Numbered from the stretch's first letter, positions 1-12,499 are shown. The stretch: DNA of 64,000 nt from Prionailurus bengalensis (GCF_016509475.1 NC_057358.1:37014501-37078500); one strand, 5' to 3'. The notes: generated by a model from the sequence alone, not told the origin. Made by a program: numbers and translations.

Positions 1-480
1 CTCAAAATAATAATGAGAAATTATATAGCTGGTTAATAGTTCCATGGTAGACCCTATCTAGCTCTATCTCAAAATTCTAGCAGATTATGTTTGGCTGAAA
101 GTAACAAACACATCTACCTCCATGACAAAATCTGGTCTTCCACACAGAAACCAATCTAACTCTTTAGCTATTTAGAAACTGCAAATGAAAAGCACAGACG
201 CTGACTGATTTTTACCCAATGAGATAACACTGTCCATCATGGAATTAGTTTAACATACGCACGTAATTCTCAATAAATCACAGAATAGTAATAAAAGGGA
301 CCAAGGTCACCTGTCCAATCCTTTGTCTTCAACACTTCTGAATAGGCACCCACAAGGTATATATAAAAACTCTAGTCAAAAATGACTCATACACAGGCTT
401 ACTGGTTGGTTAATTTTCCTCAGTTCATATTCTTACCTTGATCCCTATTTTCTTTCACTGCCTCTTAGAAGTCCTTGGAC
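1..480. other. unassigned intronic DNA
   Basis: AT-rich sequence with no repeat family, exon or motif that I can recognise. Confidence 0.5.
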
Positions 481-493
481 AACCATACAACTT

Positions 494-714
494 TTTTCTT
501 TTTTTTTTTTTTTTAATGTTTGTTTATTTTTGAGAGAGAGAGAGAGCACAAGCAGGCGAGGGGTAGAGGGAGATACAGAATTCGAAGCAGGCTGCAGGCT
601 CCAGGGTCCGGCTGCCAGCACAAAGCCCAACACGGGACTTGAACCCACGGACCGCGAGATCATGACCTGAGCCAAAGTTGGACGCCCAACCGACTGAGCA
701 CCCAGGTACCCCTA
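494..714 (-). mobile_element. CAN-SINE (feliform), antisense
   Basis: Reverse-complement copy: poly-T and 'aatgtttgtttatttttgagagag' tail side at left, 'gcacccaggtacccc' head at right. A 13-bp target-site duplication, aaccatacaactt, flanks it at 481-493 and 715-727. This tRNA-Lys-derived family spreads by L1-supplied retrotransposition. The element is in sense orientation relative to WNK1. Confidence 0.9.
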
Positions 715-974
715 AACCATACAACTTCTTTCTCAAAGCACCCAGACCACTTACAAATGCCATGAAAGGAGGAATACATTGAGATCCAATTTTAACTTCA
801 CATACTTCAAACACCAGATTAAAAACTGAAGAATTATCAATTTGGTCTTTAGGTCACACACAGACACAACTTGGAACAATCCATTTTAGCGTGCACTACA
901 TGATAATTTAAAAGTTTGAAGAGAAGCATGTTAGCTTTTAAAACGCAAATGAAAAGGAAAAGAAACAAGAAAGA

Positions 975-1140
975 TCCATGCTCAACTTCCACTTCTACCA
1001 TTTGCTGGTTATGATCTTGGCAAATTATTTAACTTTTATAGCCTTTTCACCTGTAAGATGGTGACTGAGTTCTAGATGTCACAAGAATTAGATGAGAACA
1101 TAAGTAAAACACAGGACCTGGCCCATAAATAGTACAAAAT
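975..1140 (+). mobile_element. MIR fragment
   Basis: It resembles the MIR core: '...gctggttatgatcttggcaaattatttaac...' followed by 'cacctgtaagatggtgac' and 'aggacctggcccataaatag'. This is an ancient mammalian tRNA-derived SINE, degraded and without clear ends. Confidence 0.6.
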
Positions 1141-1252
1141 CCCCACCCCTTTCTCAAGTCTTTCAAACACAAACACACATACACTTCAAACTTTTGACCA
1201 AACCTCACGTTAGACCCTAGAAGCAGTCAGTAATACAAACACATCTGTCATT

Positions 1253-1375
1253 GGGACACCTGGCTGACTCAGTTGGAAGAGCATGTGACTCTTGATCTCA
1301 GGGTTGTGAGTTCAAGCCCCACACTGGGTATAGAGTTTACTTAAATAAATAAACTTAAAAAAAAAAAAAAAAAAA
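1253..1375 (+). mobile_element. short CAN-SINE variant
   Basis: The tRNA-like head ('gggacacctggctgactcag', 'gttgtgagttcaagcccca') joins directly to 'gagtttacttaaataaataaac' and an A-tail. It lacks the 'gagcctggagcctg' body and the CT-rich block, so it is a shorter, older subfamily than most copies here. Confidence 0.8.
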
Positions 1376-1410
1376 GACCCCACACCACAACTTGTTACAG
1401 TATGACGTAA

Positions 1411-1608
1411 ATTTATTTTTTTAATGTTTTTATTTATTTTTGAGTGAGAGAGCATAAGCAGGGGAGGGGCAGACAGGGAGACAGAGGATCCGAAGTGGGC
1501 TCTGTGCTGACAACAGCGAGCCCGATGCAGGACTCGAACTAATGATCCGTGAGATCATGACCTGAGCTGAAGTCAGAAGCTCAACCAACTGAGTGATCCA
1601 GGTGCCCC
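1411..1608 (-). mobile_element. CAN-SINE, antisense
   Basis: It runs from a T-rich tail complement through a 'gagagagcataagcaggggagg' block to the head complement ending 'gatccaggtgcccc'. Diverged relative to the younger copies. Confidence 0.85.
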
Positions 1609-1689
1609 AAGGCAGAAATTTAAAGACAACTAAATTAAAAACTGTTCTGTGTCACAAGAAGCCATCTTCACTTGGCACTCACTCATCTT

Positions 1690-1741
1690 CACACACTCTC
1701 TCTCTCTCTCAAAAATAAACATTTAAAAAAAGAGAGAGAGA
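1690..1741 (+). mobile_element. 3' tail fragment of a CAN-SINE
   Basis: Only the CT-rich block and 'caaaaataaacatttaaaaaaag' tail are present. The 5' part is missing, and it abuts an old L1 3' end. Confidence 0.5.
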
Positions 1742-2205
1742 AGAAAGCCAATCTGAAAAGACTGTGTATGTACTGTATGATTCCAACTACGTGACATGCA
1801 GGAAAAGACAAACCTGTGAAGACAGTGAAAAGATTTGTAGTTGCTAGGAGTGAAGCTGAGACAGATGAATAGGCACAGCACCAAAGATTCTTTGAGCAGT
1901 GAAAATACTTCTGTATGATATAATAATAATAGATAAAAGTAATTATACATTTATCCAAACCCACCAAATGTATAACACCCTAAGAAAAAAGCCCTAAGGA
2001 AAAACTTGGACTTTGGGTAGTTATGATGTATCAGGGTAGGTTCATCCTTGGCTGAAAAAAGAAAAAAAGTACCTTTCTAGTCAATGACGTCAATATGGAG
2101 GAGGCTATGAATGGGGGGAGGGGAACCAGGGGGTGTATGAAAAATCTCTGTACCTCTCAAGTTTGTTACAAATCTAAAACCACTCTAAAAAAGTTTAATG
2201 AAGGA
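1742..2205 (+). mobile_element. ancient L1 3' end
   Basis: The text follows the 3' end of old mammalian L1 (L1M-type): 'actgtatgattccaactacgtgacat', 'gatgaataggcacagcac', 'atttatccaaacccac', 'actttgggtagttatgatgtatcagggtaggttcatc', 'aaatctctgtacctctcaa', 'aaaaccactctaaaaaagtt'. No open reading frame survives. Confidence 0.7.
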
Positions 2206-3690
2206 AAAAAAGAGAGTATTATATTGTTGACACTGAATTCCCAGCACTGATTTTCCAAAAATAAAACAAAGGACTATTAATTTTGCTTTGAAGAATTTGT
2301 GAAAATTGATTAGGGGAGAAAAGCACCTGAAAGTAGACAAATCAAAGGACAGAAGACAATATATAATTTGTTATCAGGTATATAGGAGAAAGAATAAAAT
2401 ATAAAGCAGTGAGAAGTTTTTAAGATGATAGTATTGATAAAATAGCTCTCACTTGGGTTGCTGAAACTATACATGAACATATCTCTTTTGGAAAACAATC
2501 TGATTATAGAAAATATTTAAATGTTCATAACCTTAGAAACCAGTTAATTCCATTCTGAAATTTAATCCTAAAAAAAAGTCTATAGACGGTCAAATTTGGC
2601 ATATTAACATGTGTTTTGTTTGCAAGGCAATAGGTAAATTCCTTTCCCCTATTCCAAAGCCATTGTCTCAAGGTCTTTTGTGTTATTTTAGAACTAGCAG
2701 TTAGAAGACAATCCCCTTAGCTGTCTTGAGAAACCTGAGGCCCAAAGAGAGAAGTTCAGCTGGCCTGTACTACAGAGAGAGGGGATGGAAACAATGAACA
2801 GCTGAAGAGGTAGAAACTGGGGGAAAAGAAGGGGCTTGGAGGATTCACCCAGATCAAGATCAATACACCTGTCCCCCACTGGGAGTGGCATATGGAAGAA
2901 GAGGATGGGAGCAGAAGTGAGAGTAAGAGAGAGACAATAATGTTAAGAACTTCGTTTTAAAAAATCTGTGAACGATCCTACTACCCAAAGTTCTCTGTAA
3001 GTCAGCCTTCAAAAGAACCTTCCAGGTTTATATAAATAGCATCTCATTGATAAGCAGTGCAGGTGGAAGACTGGAAAGCCCTTTCCTGATAACACTCTGG
3101 ACTATGTGAAGACTGGAGGAAGGAGGAGTTATACAAAGGAATAATGACCAACAAAATTAGGTGAGGTCACAACACAACACATTAAATTTTAGTAAAATGG
3201 TAATATGGCATTTCTGTAAGGTTAAGACTCATGTGTACTGTATTTATGAGAGAAAAAATAATAACAATTGGGGGTAAATCATGATGTTTCTGCATAAGGA
3301 ACTATCATACAGCTGTTAAAATGTTTATACTAATTCTTATGTTCTAATGAATTATAAAAGTATCATAAAATTATACATGCAGCAGAACATAGTTCCATGA
3401 GGGCAGGGAACTTATTTGCCAACTAAGATAGTACCTGGCATATAGGAGGAGTTTAATAAATATCTGTTGAATAGATATAAAACCCATCTTAAGGGAGAGA
3501 GAAAAGGAAAATATTCCAAACTGATACACTGGTATTGTCCTTTTAGTGAAAGAACTCTAGTGGGGTTATTTTTTGTTTTTATTTTTTCCTGTCTTCTAAA
3601 AGGTCTCTGAGTATATATTATTTCTACAATGGAAAAAACCAATTAGGAAGTAATTCCCTTTAAATTCATTAAGAATTTCCTAGATCTTCA
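2206..3690. other. intronic DNA with weak ancient-repeat traces
   Basis: Mostly unassigned. 2440-2590 is faintly L1/HAL1-like ('ggaaaacaatctgatt...attccattctgaaatttaatcctaa'). 3385-3475 resembles the L2 3' end ('tccatgagggcagggaac', 'cctggcatataggaggag', 'aataaatatctgttgaat'). Neither boundary is sharp. Confidence 0.45.
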
Positions 3691-3915
3691 GGGGCACCTG
3701 AGGGGCTCAGTCAATTAAGCGTCAGACTTCAGCTTAGGTCATGATCTCGGTTTGTGAGTTTGAGCCCCACGTTGGGCACGAGCTCTGTGCTGACAGCTCA
3801 GAGCCTGGAGCCTGCCTTGGATCCTGTGTCTCCCTCCCTCTCTCTGCCCCTCCCCTACTCGCACTCTGTCTCTCTCTCTTGAAAATAAATAAACATTAAA
3901 AAAATTAAAAAATTA
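3691..3915 (+). mobile_element. CAN-SINE
   Basis: Full-length copy with head 'ggggcacctgaggggctcag' and a mixed A/T tail. The 15-bp target-site duplication aagaatttcctagat lies at 3671-3685 and 3916-3930. Confidence 0.92.
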
Positions 3916-3930
3916 AAGAATTTCCTAGAT

Positions 3931-4911
3931 TTTGGTATGCTGTAGAATGGACTTAGCTGAAAATTTCAATAAAGGAAGAAGATTTAAGTCATCTTGAGTG
4001 GGTAGGAAATAAAAAAAAGCACACTAAGGGTGTTCCCCCTGTAGTTTAGTCAATATACAAAACTAAACTTCCTCAAAGAACTTTCAATGTACTATTGAAG
4101 GCCCCTAATACTTGGCTCTCATAAAACTTCACCATCACAGTCATGCTGTTCTAAAAGCAAACTATTGATTTAAAATATTCTGACCATGCCCAAGATCATC
4201 AGAGGTAGTGAATGAATTTTCTGCAAATCTCTGAACAAAGGCTGAGAGTGAAAATATTAATCAGCTTTGGAACCATGAATTTTAAATTTCTGTTCAGAGT
4301 GATCAAATGCATCAATGACCAATTTCCCAGATTTAGTTATAACTAAACGTTAGCCTTTGTGGGCCAAACATTCCAGTGGATTTTCTCTTGAGAATTAAAA
4401 AGAAATACATAGGCAAGGAGGAAGGAATTCAAGTGTTATATACTCTAAGATCTAAATGTTAGTTCTGAAACTGATGTCACAACTGCATGTGCAGTATGCA
4501 GTAGTAGTACAAAGTCTCAAAAACAATGGACAGTGTACAAATAATATGTATCTTTATCTAAAGTTTCTAATTTTTAACATAAGAAACATTTTTTTTCCCT
4601 GTGAGGTAAATCAGGCAAATTATGCTAAGTATACAGAACAATCACCATTATGAGAACACATACCCCAATTAGGATTACAATATACAAACAGTATTTGTTG
4701 TTCTGATCTAAACACCTCAAATTTTTAAATGAGAAAATGCTTTTGCTACACAGTAAAATAAGCAAACTACCACCATACAATCTGATCACACTTTATAAAA
4801 AATAAAAATCAAACCCAGAAGTTAGACTGTTAGAAATGGTAACAATACTTATCTGTGAATGAAGGGATTCACTGCAGGTCATTTTTGTTTCCTTTTTCCT
4901 TCATATTTCCT
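3931..4911. other. unassigned intronic DNA
   Basis: AT-rich and non-repetitive by eye. Short open frames here have no recognisable domain and no coding signature. Confidence 0.5.
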
Positions 4912-5109
4912 AATTTTTTAATGTTTATTTATTTGAGAGGGAGAGAGCACACAGGGGAGGGGCAGAAGGAGAGAGACAGAGAAACCCAAGTAGACTCCAC
5001 ACTGTTAGCACAGAACCCCACGTGCGGCCCGATCTGACAAACCAATGAGATAATGAGCTGAGCCAAAAATCAAGAGTTGGATGCTTAAACGACTGAGAGC
5101 CATGCCCGT
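4912..5109 (-). mobile_element. CAN-SINE, antisense, diverged
   Basis: Tail complement 'ttttttaatgtttatttatttgagagg', body with 'ggggaggggcagaaggag', and a decayed head complement ('acgactgagagccatgcccg'). Confidence 0.8.
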
Positions 5110-5180
5110 CAAATTTCCTTACTTTTATAATGAGAATGCATTATTACTTCTATAAAATTTTTTCTTAAAAATATTTTTTG

Positions 5181-5393
5181 GGGGCGCCTGGGTGGCGCAG
5201 TCGGTTAAGCGTCCGACTTCAGCCAGGTCATGATCTCGCGGTCCGTGAGTTCGAGCCCCGCGTCAGGCTCTGGGCTGATGGCTCAGAGCCTGGAGCCTGT
5301 TTCCGATTCTGTGTCTCCCTCTATCTCTGCCCCTCCCCCGTTCATGCTCTGTCTCTCTCTGTCCCAAAAATAAATAAAAACGTTGAAAAAAAA
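5181..5393 (+). mobile_element. young CAN-SINE, 'GCGCAG' subfamily
   Basis: Near-consensus copy. Diagnostic bases are 'gggtggcgcagtcgg' instead of 'ggctcag', 'cttcagccaggtca' instead of 'cttcagctcaggtca', and 'gggctgatggctcag' instead of 'gtgctgacagctcag'. These are shared with the copies at 12500 and 17942. Low divergence suggests recent insertion. Confidence 0.92.
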
Positions 5394-5442
5394 AATTTTT
5401 TTTTGTACATGATTTAAGGATGGTTACAAAACCTAAGGTGGA

Positions 5443-5672
5443 GGGGCACCTGGGTGGCTCAATCGGTTAAGCGGCTGACTTCGGCTCAGGTCATGATCTC
5501 GCGGTCCGTGAGTTCGAGCCCCACGTCGGGCTCTGTGCTGACAGCTCAGAGCCTGGAGCCTGTTTCAGATTCTGTGTCTCCCTCTCTCTGACCCTCCCCC
5601 CCATTCATGCTCTGTCTCTCTCTGTCTCAAAAATAAATAAACGTTAAAAAAAAAAAAAAGAATTAAAAAAAC
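5443..5672 (+). mobile_element. CAN-SINE, standard subfamily
   Basis: Full-length, with a perfect 17-bp target-site duplication (acaaaacctaaggtgga) at 5426-5442 and 5673-5689. It sits about 50 bp downstream of the copy at 5181. Confidence 0.95.
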
Positions 5673-5689
5673 ACAAAACCTAAGGTGGA

Positions 5690-6347
5690 AATAAATGAAG
5701 TTATAACTCAGATAACTTGAGTCAAAATCAAATAGCATTTAGCTCTAAACAATGGCTATCAAAAGGCCTTTATACAAAAAGGAAAGTAGGCTGTTGTGGT
5801 TATTAAATTACCATTTAGATTTTGAAAAGCACTGTCTTGGCATCTCAGATATTTTCTAATTTTATTAAAATAAAGTAGTTAGAGATATTTTCACTAATCT
5901 TTTCACCCTTATTATTATATAGGACCAACTAGCCAAAGAATTAACTGGTTTGGAAAATGTTAACATAACCAAATAGTTGAACTACAAATAGTATCTCTTT
6001 TATAAGCAAGTGATATAAAAAAATCAATTTAACCTCTTCCTCAATAGGATTAAAATATGAATAAGGGCACTAGATAGGTTAAGAAATTTAAGGAGACACA
6101 ATGGCCAGAAATTATTGAAGAATATAAATAAAGCGGCAAGTTTACACATTCAGTATATATCCAAACATGCATTAGCTATTTATATGAAATAGACAAAAAT
6201 ACTTACCAAATATTTCAAGATATGTGCAGTAAAAACTGACTTCTAATATTCTTAACAACAACTAAAATACTCAACAAGACCATAAGAAGTACCATTTCTG
6301 ATATAGACATGCTGGTGTAAATAACAAAATACAAGATAATATTAAAA
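5690..6347. other. unassigned intronic DNA
   Basis: AT-rich; no feature recognised. Confidence 0.5.
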
Positions 6348-6553
6348 AAAAAATTTTAATGTTTATTCATTTTTGAGAGACAGAGCGTGAGTGAGGGAGA
6401 GGCAGAGAGAGAGGGAGACACAGATTCAGAAGCAGGCTCCAGGGCTCTGCACTGGCAGCACAGAGCCCGATGTAGGGCTCGAACCCATGAACTGTGAGAT
6501 CATGACCTCAGCTGAAGTTGGACGTTTAACTGACTGAGCCACCCAGACGCCCC
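6348..6553 (-). mobile_element. CAN-SINE, antisense
   Basis: Tail complement 'aattttaatgtttattcatttttgagag', ending in head complement 'gagccacccagacgcccc'. The A/T-rich flanks hide any duplication. Confidence 0.9.
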
Positions 6554-6797
6554 AAAATTTTAAAGGACTAAATGCCAATTTTCATAAAATGATCACGTAT
6601 TAAAAGCATCACAAACCAAATAGAAAAGACTTAAACCAAATTTCTCTGTTCAGCAATAGCAGAAGAATTATGGTTTGCAAAGGGTGCTAATAAAAGAAAC
6701 CACAAAAAGGAAGGTGCTAACATTTTTTAAAAGAAAGCCTACATAGCACATTTAATTTACTGTAGCATCAACTCTTCCACAGCATTTTATTTTAACA

Positions 6798-7048
6798 CAA
6801 TCAGAGGTGGCCAACAGAAATATAATGTAAGCTACATATGTAATGTTAAATTTTCAAGAAGCTACATTTAAAAAAGTAAAAAGAAACATGAAATTAATGT
6901 TTATTTCCTCAATATATCCAACCATGATCCTTTCAACATCTAATCGATTTTTTTAATTGGAATATTTTAACTTTGTTTTTTTTACTAAGTCTTCAAAATC
7001 CAGTATGTCACTTACACCTGCACATCTCAATTTGGATGAATTTTCAAC
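6798..7048 (+). mobile_element. hAT-type non-autonomous DNA transposon relic (MER33-like)
   Basis: Recognisable blocks: 'ggccaacagaaatataatgtaagctacat', 'gctacatttaaaaaagtaaaaagaaac', 'aatatatccaa', 'actaagtcttcaaaatcc', 'acatctcaatttggat'. These match the order of an ancient hAT-Charlie-type element as I remember it. The family number is uncertain, and the 3' terminal inverted repeat is not evident. Confidence 0.5.
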
Positions 7049-7484
7049 AAAAAAAACCTTAGAAAACATTAATACTGAATTTGATATTACAAGTCATAGA
7101 AGTTATCTGCATTTATTGGGAATTATTCTGAGTTTCAGTGAGATGATTACTGTAATCTTCTCCTACAATTTCAAAGTAAATGCAAGACTGTTTGTATCAC
7201 CTATTTTCCTTTAAGGTTAAAAACTGCATCATATCCCCAAAGCAACAACAGAAAGAATGTGAAAGTAAAAATAGTAAATTAATTTTAAAAGGATACTGCT
7301 GCCAGAGAGGAAGGTATGAGAGGAAAAGATGGCAGCTCTCCTACAATGAGAAGGGTGCCAGAGGGGACTTAAGCCTAGAGGGGCTAAGAGATTATGTTCA
7401 TACTCATATTTTTACTCTCAACACTTCTGACACCAAATGCGTGGTGTTTTTCACATGATCAACAAATGTTTCAATTTTCTAGAA
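7049..7484. other. unassigned intronic DNA
   Basis: No family recognised. Frames of 85-92 codons here overlap the old transposon or are unsupported. Confidence 0.45.
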
Positions 7485-7990
7485 TTCACTCCTGACACTA
7501 ACACCTGAAATGATAGCAAACCACACAGATTAAGGGCTCAGTCCCACAAAACTGCCCCCACTTTGGATGCTAGCTGCAAGTCCCAGTACAGCTGCCACCT
7601 ATACTTCTGACCAACATGCTATAAATCAGGCATTCCCATGATGCTCTCCTCAGGTTTGATAATTTGCTTGAGTAGCTCAAAGAACTCATAAACAGTTTAC
7701 TTACCAGTTAATTCTAAAGGATACAATCTTGGAGCAGTCAAATGGAAGATACCTAGGGCAAGATATCATTCCAGAAATTCCAAGAGGTTTAGGAGCTCTG
7801 TCATGAGCCAGGGGCAAAGATCAAATATATATTCCTTATTATGCCATTTCTACATTAACATGGACTATGCAAATTCGCCCATATATTTAGCATGATGAGA
7901 AACAAGTCTCTCACTACTGGAGAAGGAAAATATACTTGGAGGAAAAACCATAATGAACTCTATGTTGAATTGGAATTAGATCTATCATTG
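7485..7990 (-). mobile_element. unnamed medium-copy repeat, inverse of 58981-59750
   Basis: Ordered blocks 'gattaagggctcagtcccacaa', 'gctgcaagtccca', 'acttctgaccaaca', 'ctataaatcagg', 'gataatttgcttgagtagctca', 'cagtcaaatggaaga' are the reverse complement of blocks found at 58981-59750. It is an ancient interspersed repeat, probably LTR-like; I cannot name it with confidence. Confidence 0.55.
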
Positions 7991-9055
7991 TGAACCCATG
8001 GTTTCCAATGTATACAGACAACTCTATATATATACATATATACAAAGAGGACAAACAACTATGTACACTTATAAATATTTCCTAACTCTTCACTAAAAAA
8101 TCTGGAAACAGCAATGCCCCAGTAGCCATGAGCACACCTGAACTTAGACGCTGCTTTCTGAATTCCATTCTATGTTCCTTATATAAGGAACCTGCCTCCA
8201 TTTCTCCAAGGGCCAGTGTGGGGAAAGAACATCTTGTACAGAAAGTAAGGATATCACCAAAAAACAATAGGGGCAAGTCAACAAAAGGACACAGCAAGCA
8301 GCTCTGGCCTATCTGGGACAATTATTATGTTAAGTATTTCATAGTAAAAATAAAAAGGTTTTTTGAGGTATTACAGTACCTATCATATAAATACAAGAGG
8401 AAAAAAAATCCTGTTGTGTAAGTTAGCTAAGTACTGGTTGTTAAAAAAGCCATCCTTATTTGTGAAGAGGGTTAAGGATGACAGATGTTTAAAGCATTAA
8501 AATAAGATACTCAAGCAGAGTACATACTCGATAAGACCCGTGAAAGCCTGTAATAGTGGTATTTATGGCAAATATGGAAGTTTCACATCTGTCCTTGCAA
8601 AGATAGAAAATAGTTAAGATTCTTATCACAGAAATCAAAGCTACACTTTAGCCAACAAATGCTTATCAGCAGAATATATATCACTATGACCCCCTCCCAA
8701 CTTACATCTGGGGGTGGGAGGGGGGTGCGGTATCTGTAGAGACAAAGGTATAAATGCAACACAGATAATTTGCCCACCAAAAATAATATCTAAACTAGCA
8801 CCTCTATGTAGTAGGGTACCTGGTCAGGCAGAATTAATATTTAGTTGAGAGTCTACCATTTAAAAATTGTTGGTGGCTTTTTTTGTCTAGACAGAAAAGA
8901 GCCATGCACCTGGGAGTCACCTTCTTTGCTCTGGGAAGAACCATTTGAGTGGCCCTTTTCAATCATGTAATTGAAGCAAACAGATATCTCTTGCCCTAGA
9001 GAAGTTACACAGCAGGCTCTATTTTTGACTTGATAAAAGCATCCCCACCAATAAT
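7991..9055. other. unassigned intronic DNA
   Basis: Contains only a short (TA)n-like tract near 8025-8042 and a G-rich run near 8711-8730. No gene or repeat family recognised. Confidence 0.45.
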
Positions 9056-9075
9056 ATTAAATACTACTGAGTTAA

Positions 9076-9280
9076 GGGGCACCTGGGTGGCTCAGTCGAC
9101 TTCTGCTCAGGTCATGAACTCGCGGTTTATGAGTTCGAGTCCCGCGTCCGGCTCTGTGCTGACAGCTCAGAGCCTGGAGCCTGCTTCGGATTCAGTCTCC
9201 CTATCTCTCTGCTCCTCCCCTGTTCACGCTCTGTCTCTGTCTCTTCTCTCTCTCTCTCAAAAATAAAAATAATAAAAAAC
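9076..9280 (+). mobile_element. CAN-SINE with internal head deletion
   Basis: Head 'ggggcacctgggtggctcag' is followed by 'tcgacttctgctcagg', so the usual 'gttaagcgtcc' is missing. A 20-bp duplication (attaaatactactgagttaa, one mismatch) lies at 9056-9075 and 9281-9300. Confidence 0.92.
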
Positions 9281-9300
9281 ATTAAATAGTACTGAGTTAA

Positions 9301-10868
9301 GAGAAAGTGTGTAGAAGTATGCAAAAAAAAAAAAAAGGCTAAAAAAAAGTCTTTTGGTAAACATAGGGACTCCAAGACTTTCCTTTTTAAGTTTACCATT
9401 ATCAGAAATTCTAACAGACTTAAATGACCCTGAATGAGGTCCACTGGCAGGAAAATTTGCCCCATCCTGAACATACACAATAATACAACGTACCTTGAGG
9501 GAAGGGAGAATGAAAGCCTAAACCTCTGCTTGGGGATGAAAGAGGGATGGGTGATTTGTACAGTACATTGCTGAAGCTGAAAACCCCTACAGACCTAGCT
9601 ACTCTAACTAAAAAAAAGAATGTTTTGAACAATCTGCCATAATTTGAGGCAAGACACGCTTACGTGGTTTGCACATACTTATGTGCCCAAGTATGGATTA
9701 CCCCTGGTATATAACAGGGTAATTGTCTGACTTCAAAGTACCATTGTAGGCTAAAGAACATCCAGGAATCCAGGCCTATGGGATGATATATCAGTCTGTG
9801 CTAGCGGGTACACAGGCAAATAATAACTGATACACTTTAAGAATTTTATTAAATTGTTAATACAAAGTCTTGATATTTTCAAGAAGAAAATCTCATTATC
9901 TGTAAATCTTACTGGAGGTGAGGTAACATCTTATTCCCCTAACAATGCTGAATAAATTATTGATTCCAGAGGATTTCAAAACATAATTATGTAATTTAAA
10001 TGAGATTTCTATTTGGAGTTCATACAAAGAGAGTCAAATCCTTATCAACAGTATATGTAATATGTCAAAGTAAACAGTGAAGAGAAGGGAAAAAAGATAA
10101 CAAGATTAAAAAAAATCAAGGGGGAAAAAGTCAATTCATACTATCAGTATCAAGAACTAAACTAACAAACTATAATGTCAATCTTCAAAGTAAATAAAAC
10201 TAAGTCCTATGGAAATTATACAATAGCAATTAACATGTTGATCTGTTCATTAAGTACTCCAATATCCTTAATTCTGCTTTCCTGGTTGAGTAAAAATAGC
10301 ATTGATACCTAACAATTTTGGAAATTTAGAAGTTTAATTTTTACTAACAATGTAAAACTTGAAAATGAACAATCTTTATACATAGAAGTTGCTAAAGACC
10401 ATTGACAAAAATCCTAACAATACTATAGCCATTCAATTTGTCTCTATTAGATAGAAATTTAATACACATAGACCCCTAGAAACAATACTGCTTCACCTTA
10501 AAAACTTAAGTCTAAACAGAACATCCTGTGATAACCAATGAATGTAAATAGCATCTAAAAAACTCTGAACACACCCAAAAGTTAATTTTAAAAAATCCTG
10601 CCATCTCCCTCCTTATAGAGCTACATGTGTATACTGGCTAAAAGGCCATTTAAATAGAGATTTATTTCATGAAGTGAAAGTATATATAAAAGGTGTAAGA
10701 TGCTCAACAATGAATTATAATTGCTAAATAGAGCAAAAAGACTTAGAATTCCACTAGGATTCAACCTCCCCATCCTGTTTAACTGAAGTATTCTGCAGTT
10801 GGAAAAAAACAAGATATGCCATGATCTTAAGTTATTAAACCTGAGTTAGTTTCCTCAAATATAAAATT
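9301..10868. other. unassigned intronic DNA
   Basis: AT-rich. Nothing recognised on either strand. Confidence 0.5.
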
Positions 10869-10885
10869 AAGAATATATTTTCCTT

Positions 10886-11110
10886 GGGGTGCCTGGGTGG
10901 CTCAGTCGGTTAAGCATCCAACTTCAGCTCAGGTCATGATCTCGTGGTTTGTGGGTTCAAGGCCCACACTGGGCTCTGTGCTGACAGCTGGGAGCCTGGA
11001 GCCTGCTTTGGAGAGAGGGAGGGAGGAAGGGAGGGAGAGAGGGAGGGAGGGAGGGAGGGAGTCTGCCTGCCCCTCCCCCACTTGTGCTCGGCTCTCAAAA
11101 ATAAACAAAA
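10886..11110 (+). mobile_element. CAN-SINE carrying a (GGGA)n tract
   Basis: Head 'ggggtgcctgggtggctcag'. The usual 'gattctgtgtctccctc' block is replaced by a purine tract. Imperfect 17-bp target duplication at 10869-10885 and 11111-11127 (aagaatatattttcctt / aagaaaatatcttcctt). Confidence 0.9.
11010..11061 (+). repeat. (GGGA)n microsatellite inside a SINE
   Basis: Runs of gggagggagg interrupted by aagg and agag. Likely grew from the SINE body; a candidate length polymorphism and G-rich structure former. Confidence 0.85.
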
Positions 11111-11127
11111 AAGAAAATATCTTCCTT

Positions 11128-12484
11128 GTACTATTGTGAAAATTATAAATAAATCTTTAACAATTATGGGCATGGTACTGTGCCTGTCACAAAAAAGAGC
11201 TCTTACTAGCTAGCTATTAGTAATTATTAACATATTTCCAGATTAATTAACAAGGAACACTTTGCAAAAAAGGCCTTAGGAAGTTATGCAGTATTTAGGG
11301 TTTTTCTTGTAGAATGGTCCATTTTTACCACATCCTAGAAACAGTAGAGTAATTCAGGATATTTCTTGCAATAAAAATTTATTTGAAATCTGGCTGTTTC
11401 CTCAAGAGACACACAAAGATGGTCATTTCAGAGAGATGGCTCACTTATAAAGTATGTATCATCACACTATTATGTAAATAAATATAACATGCAAGCCAGA
11501 GATTATAGGAGAGAAGCAAACTTTGTTTAACCAGGACATTATTCTCAATGCATAAGTGAATATTCTGGACACCAGTTGATAAATTGCATGGTGTATGAAA
11601 ACTTACTTAGATTAAATGTTAACTATCCACAAAGAATAACCAAAACTAAGACAACTAATTAGCTTAGGACAGACCCTTAGGATGGATACTAAGGCAGAAT
11701 AAGCAGACAAAAAAGAGATACTGAGGCAGAGAAAACAGACAAAATACTGTATTTCAATGCTTTAACTTTTAAAGACCTTTCCTTGCTTATCTATCCATCT
11801 CATCCTTGATCATGCCTTCTACTTAGCCAATCTTTCTTGCCCCGTACTCATTCAAACTTGTCTAAAGAAATGGCCTAGTCTTCCTACTGTCTCTAGTTCT
11901 TAACCTTCCTCAGCCATTCCCTTAAATCCACTGCAAATTTCCTATTCTGAAACTGTAGGATCACCAAATATCTGGAGCAAATGTGACATAATGTTTATCT
12001 TTGTTAATTCTGCATGTATATGTGTTGTTTGTGATAGCATCCTTTGTACATCTTTTCAAAAAAAGGATGGCTATTTTTACTTTATTAATACAGAACACAT
12101 TTTAAAAATATGTAACTTAAGTTATAAAAGCACCACACTGTATATTCTTTATAGCATATAAATTATACCTCAATCAAGCTATTAAAAACAAAAAAAAAAC
12201 CCACACACAATTCAACCCAAGATCTACATACAGCACATTCCAAAAGAACTTCCCACAATGATGGAAATGTTCTTTATGCCATCTAATATGGGAGGCACAC
12301 ATGGCTTCTGAGCACTTGAAATGTGGCTAGAGCAACTGAAACACACAGTTTTTAAAACTTATTTCACTTTAATTAAGTTAAATAGCCATAGGAGGCTAGT
12401 GAACAGTACATAAATCTAGGATGTTACCAGTGTTATATCTACCCCTACTCACTTCTCTCTTAGATAACTGCAAATTTTGTTATT
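11128..12484. other. intronic DNA with one hAT-like trace
   Basis: Mostly unassigned. 12255-12400 ('gaaatgttctttatgccatctaatatggg', 'gagcacttgaaatgtggctagagcaact', 'aatagccataggaggctagtg') looks like the end region of an ancient hAT-type element, the same family as 47330-47460. 11760-11950 is pyrimidine-biased and faintly L2-like. Confidence 0.4.
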
Positions 12485-12499
12485 AATGACTTAACAGTC

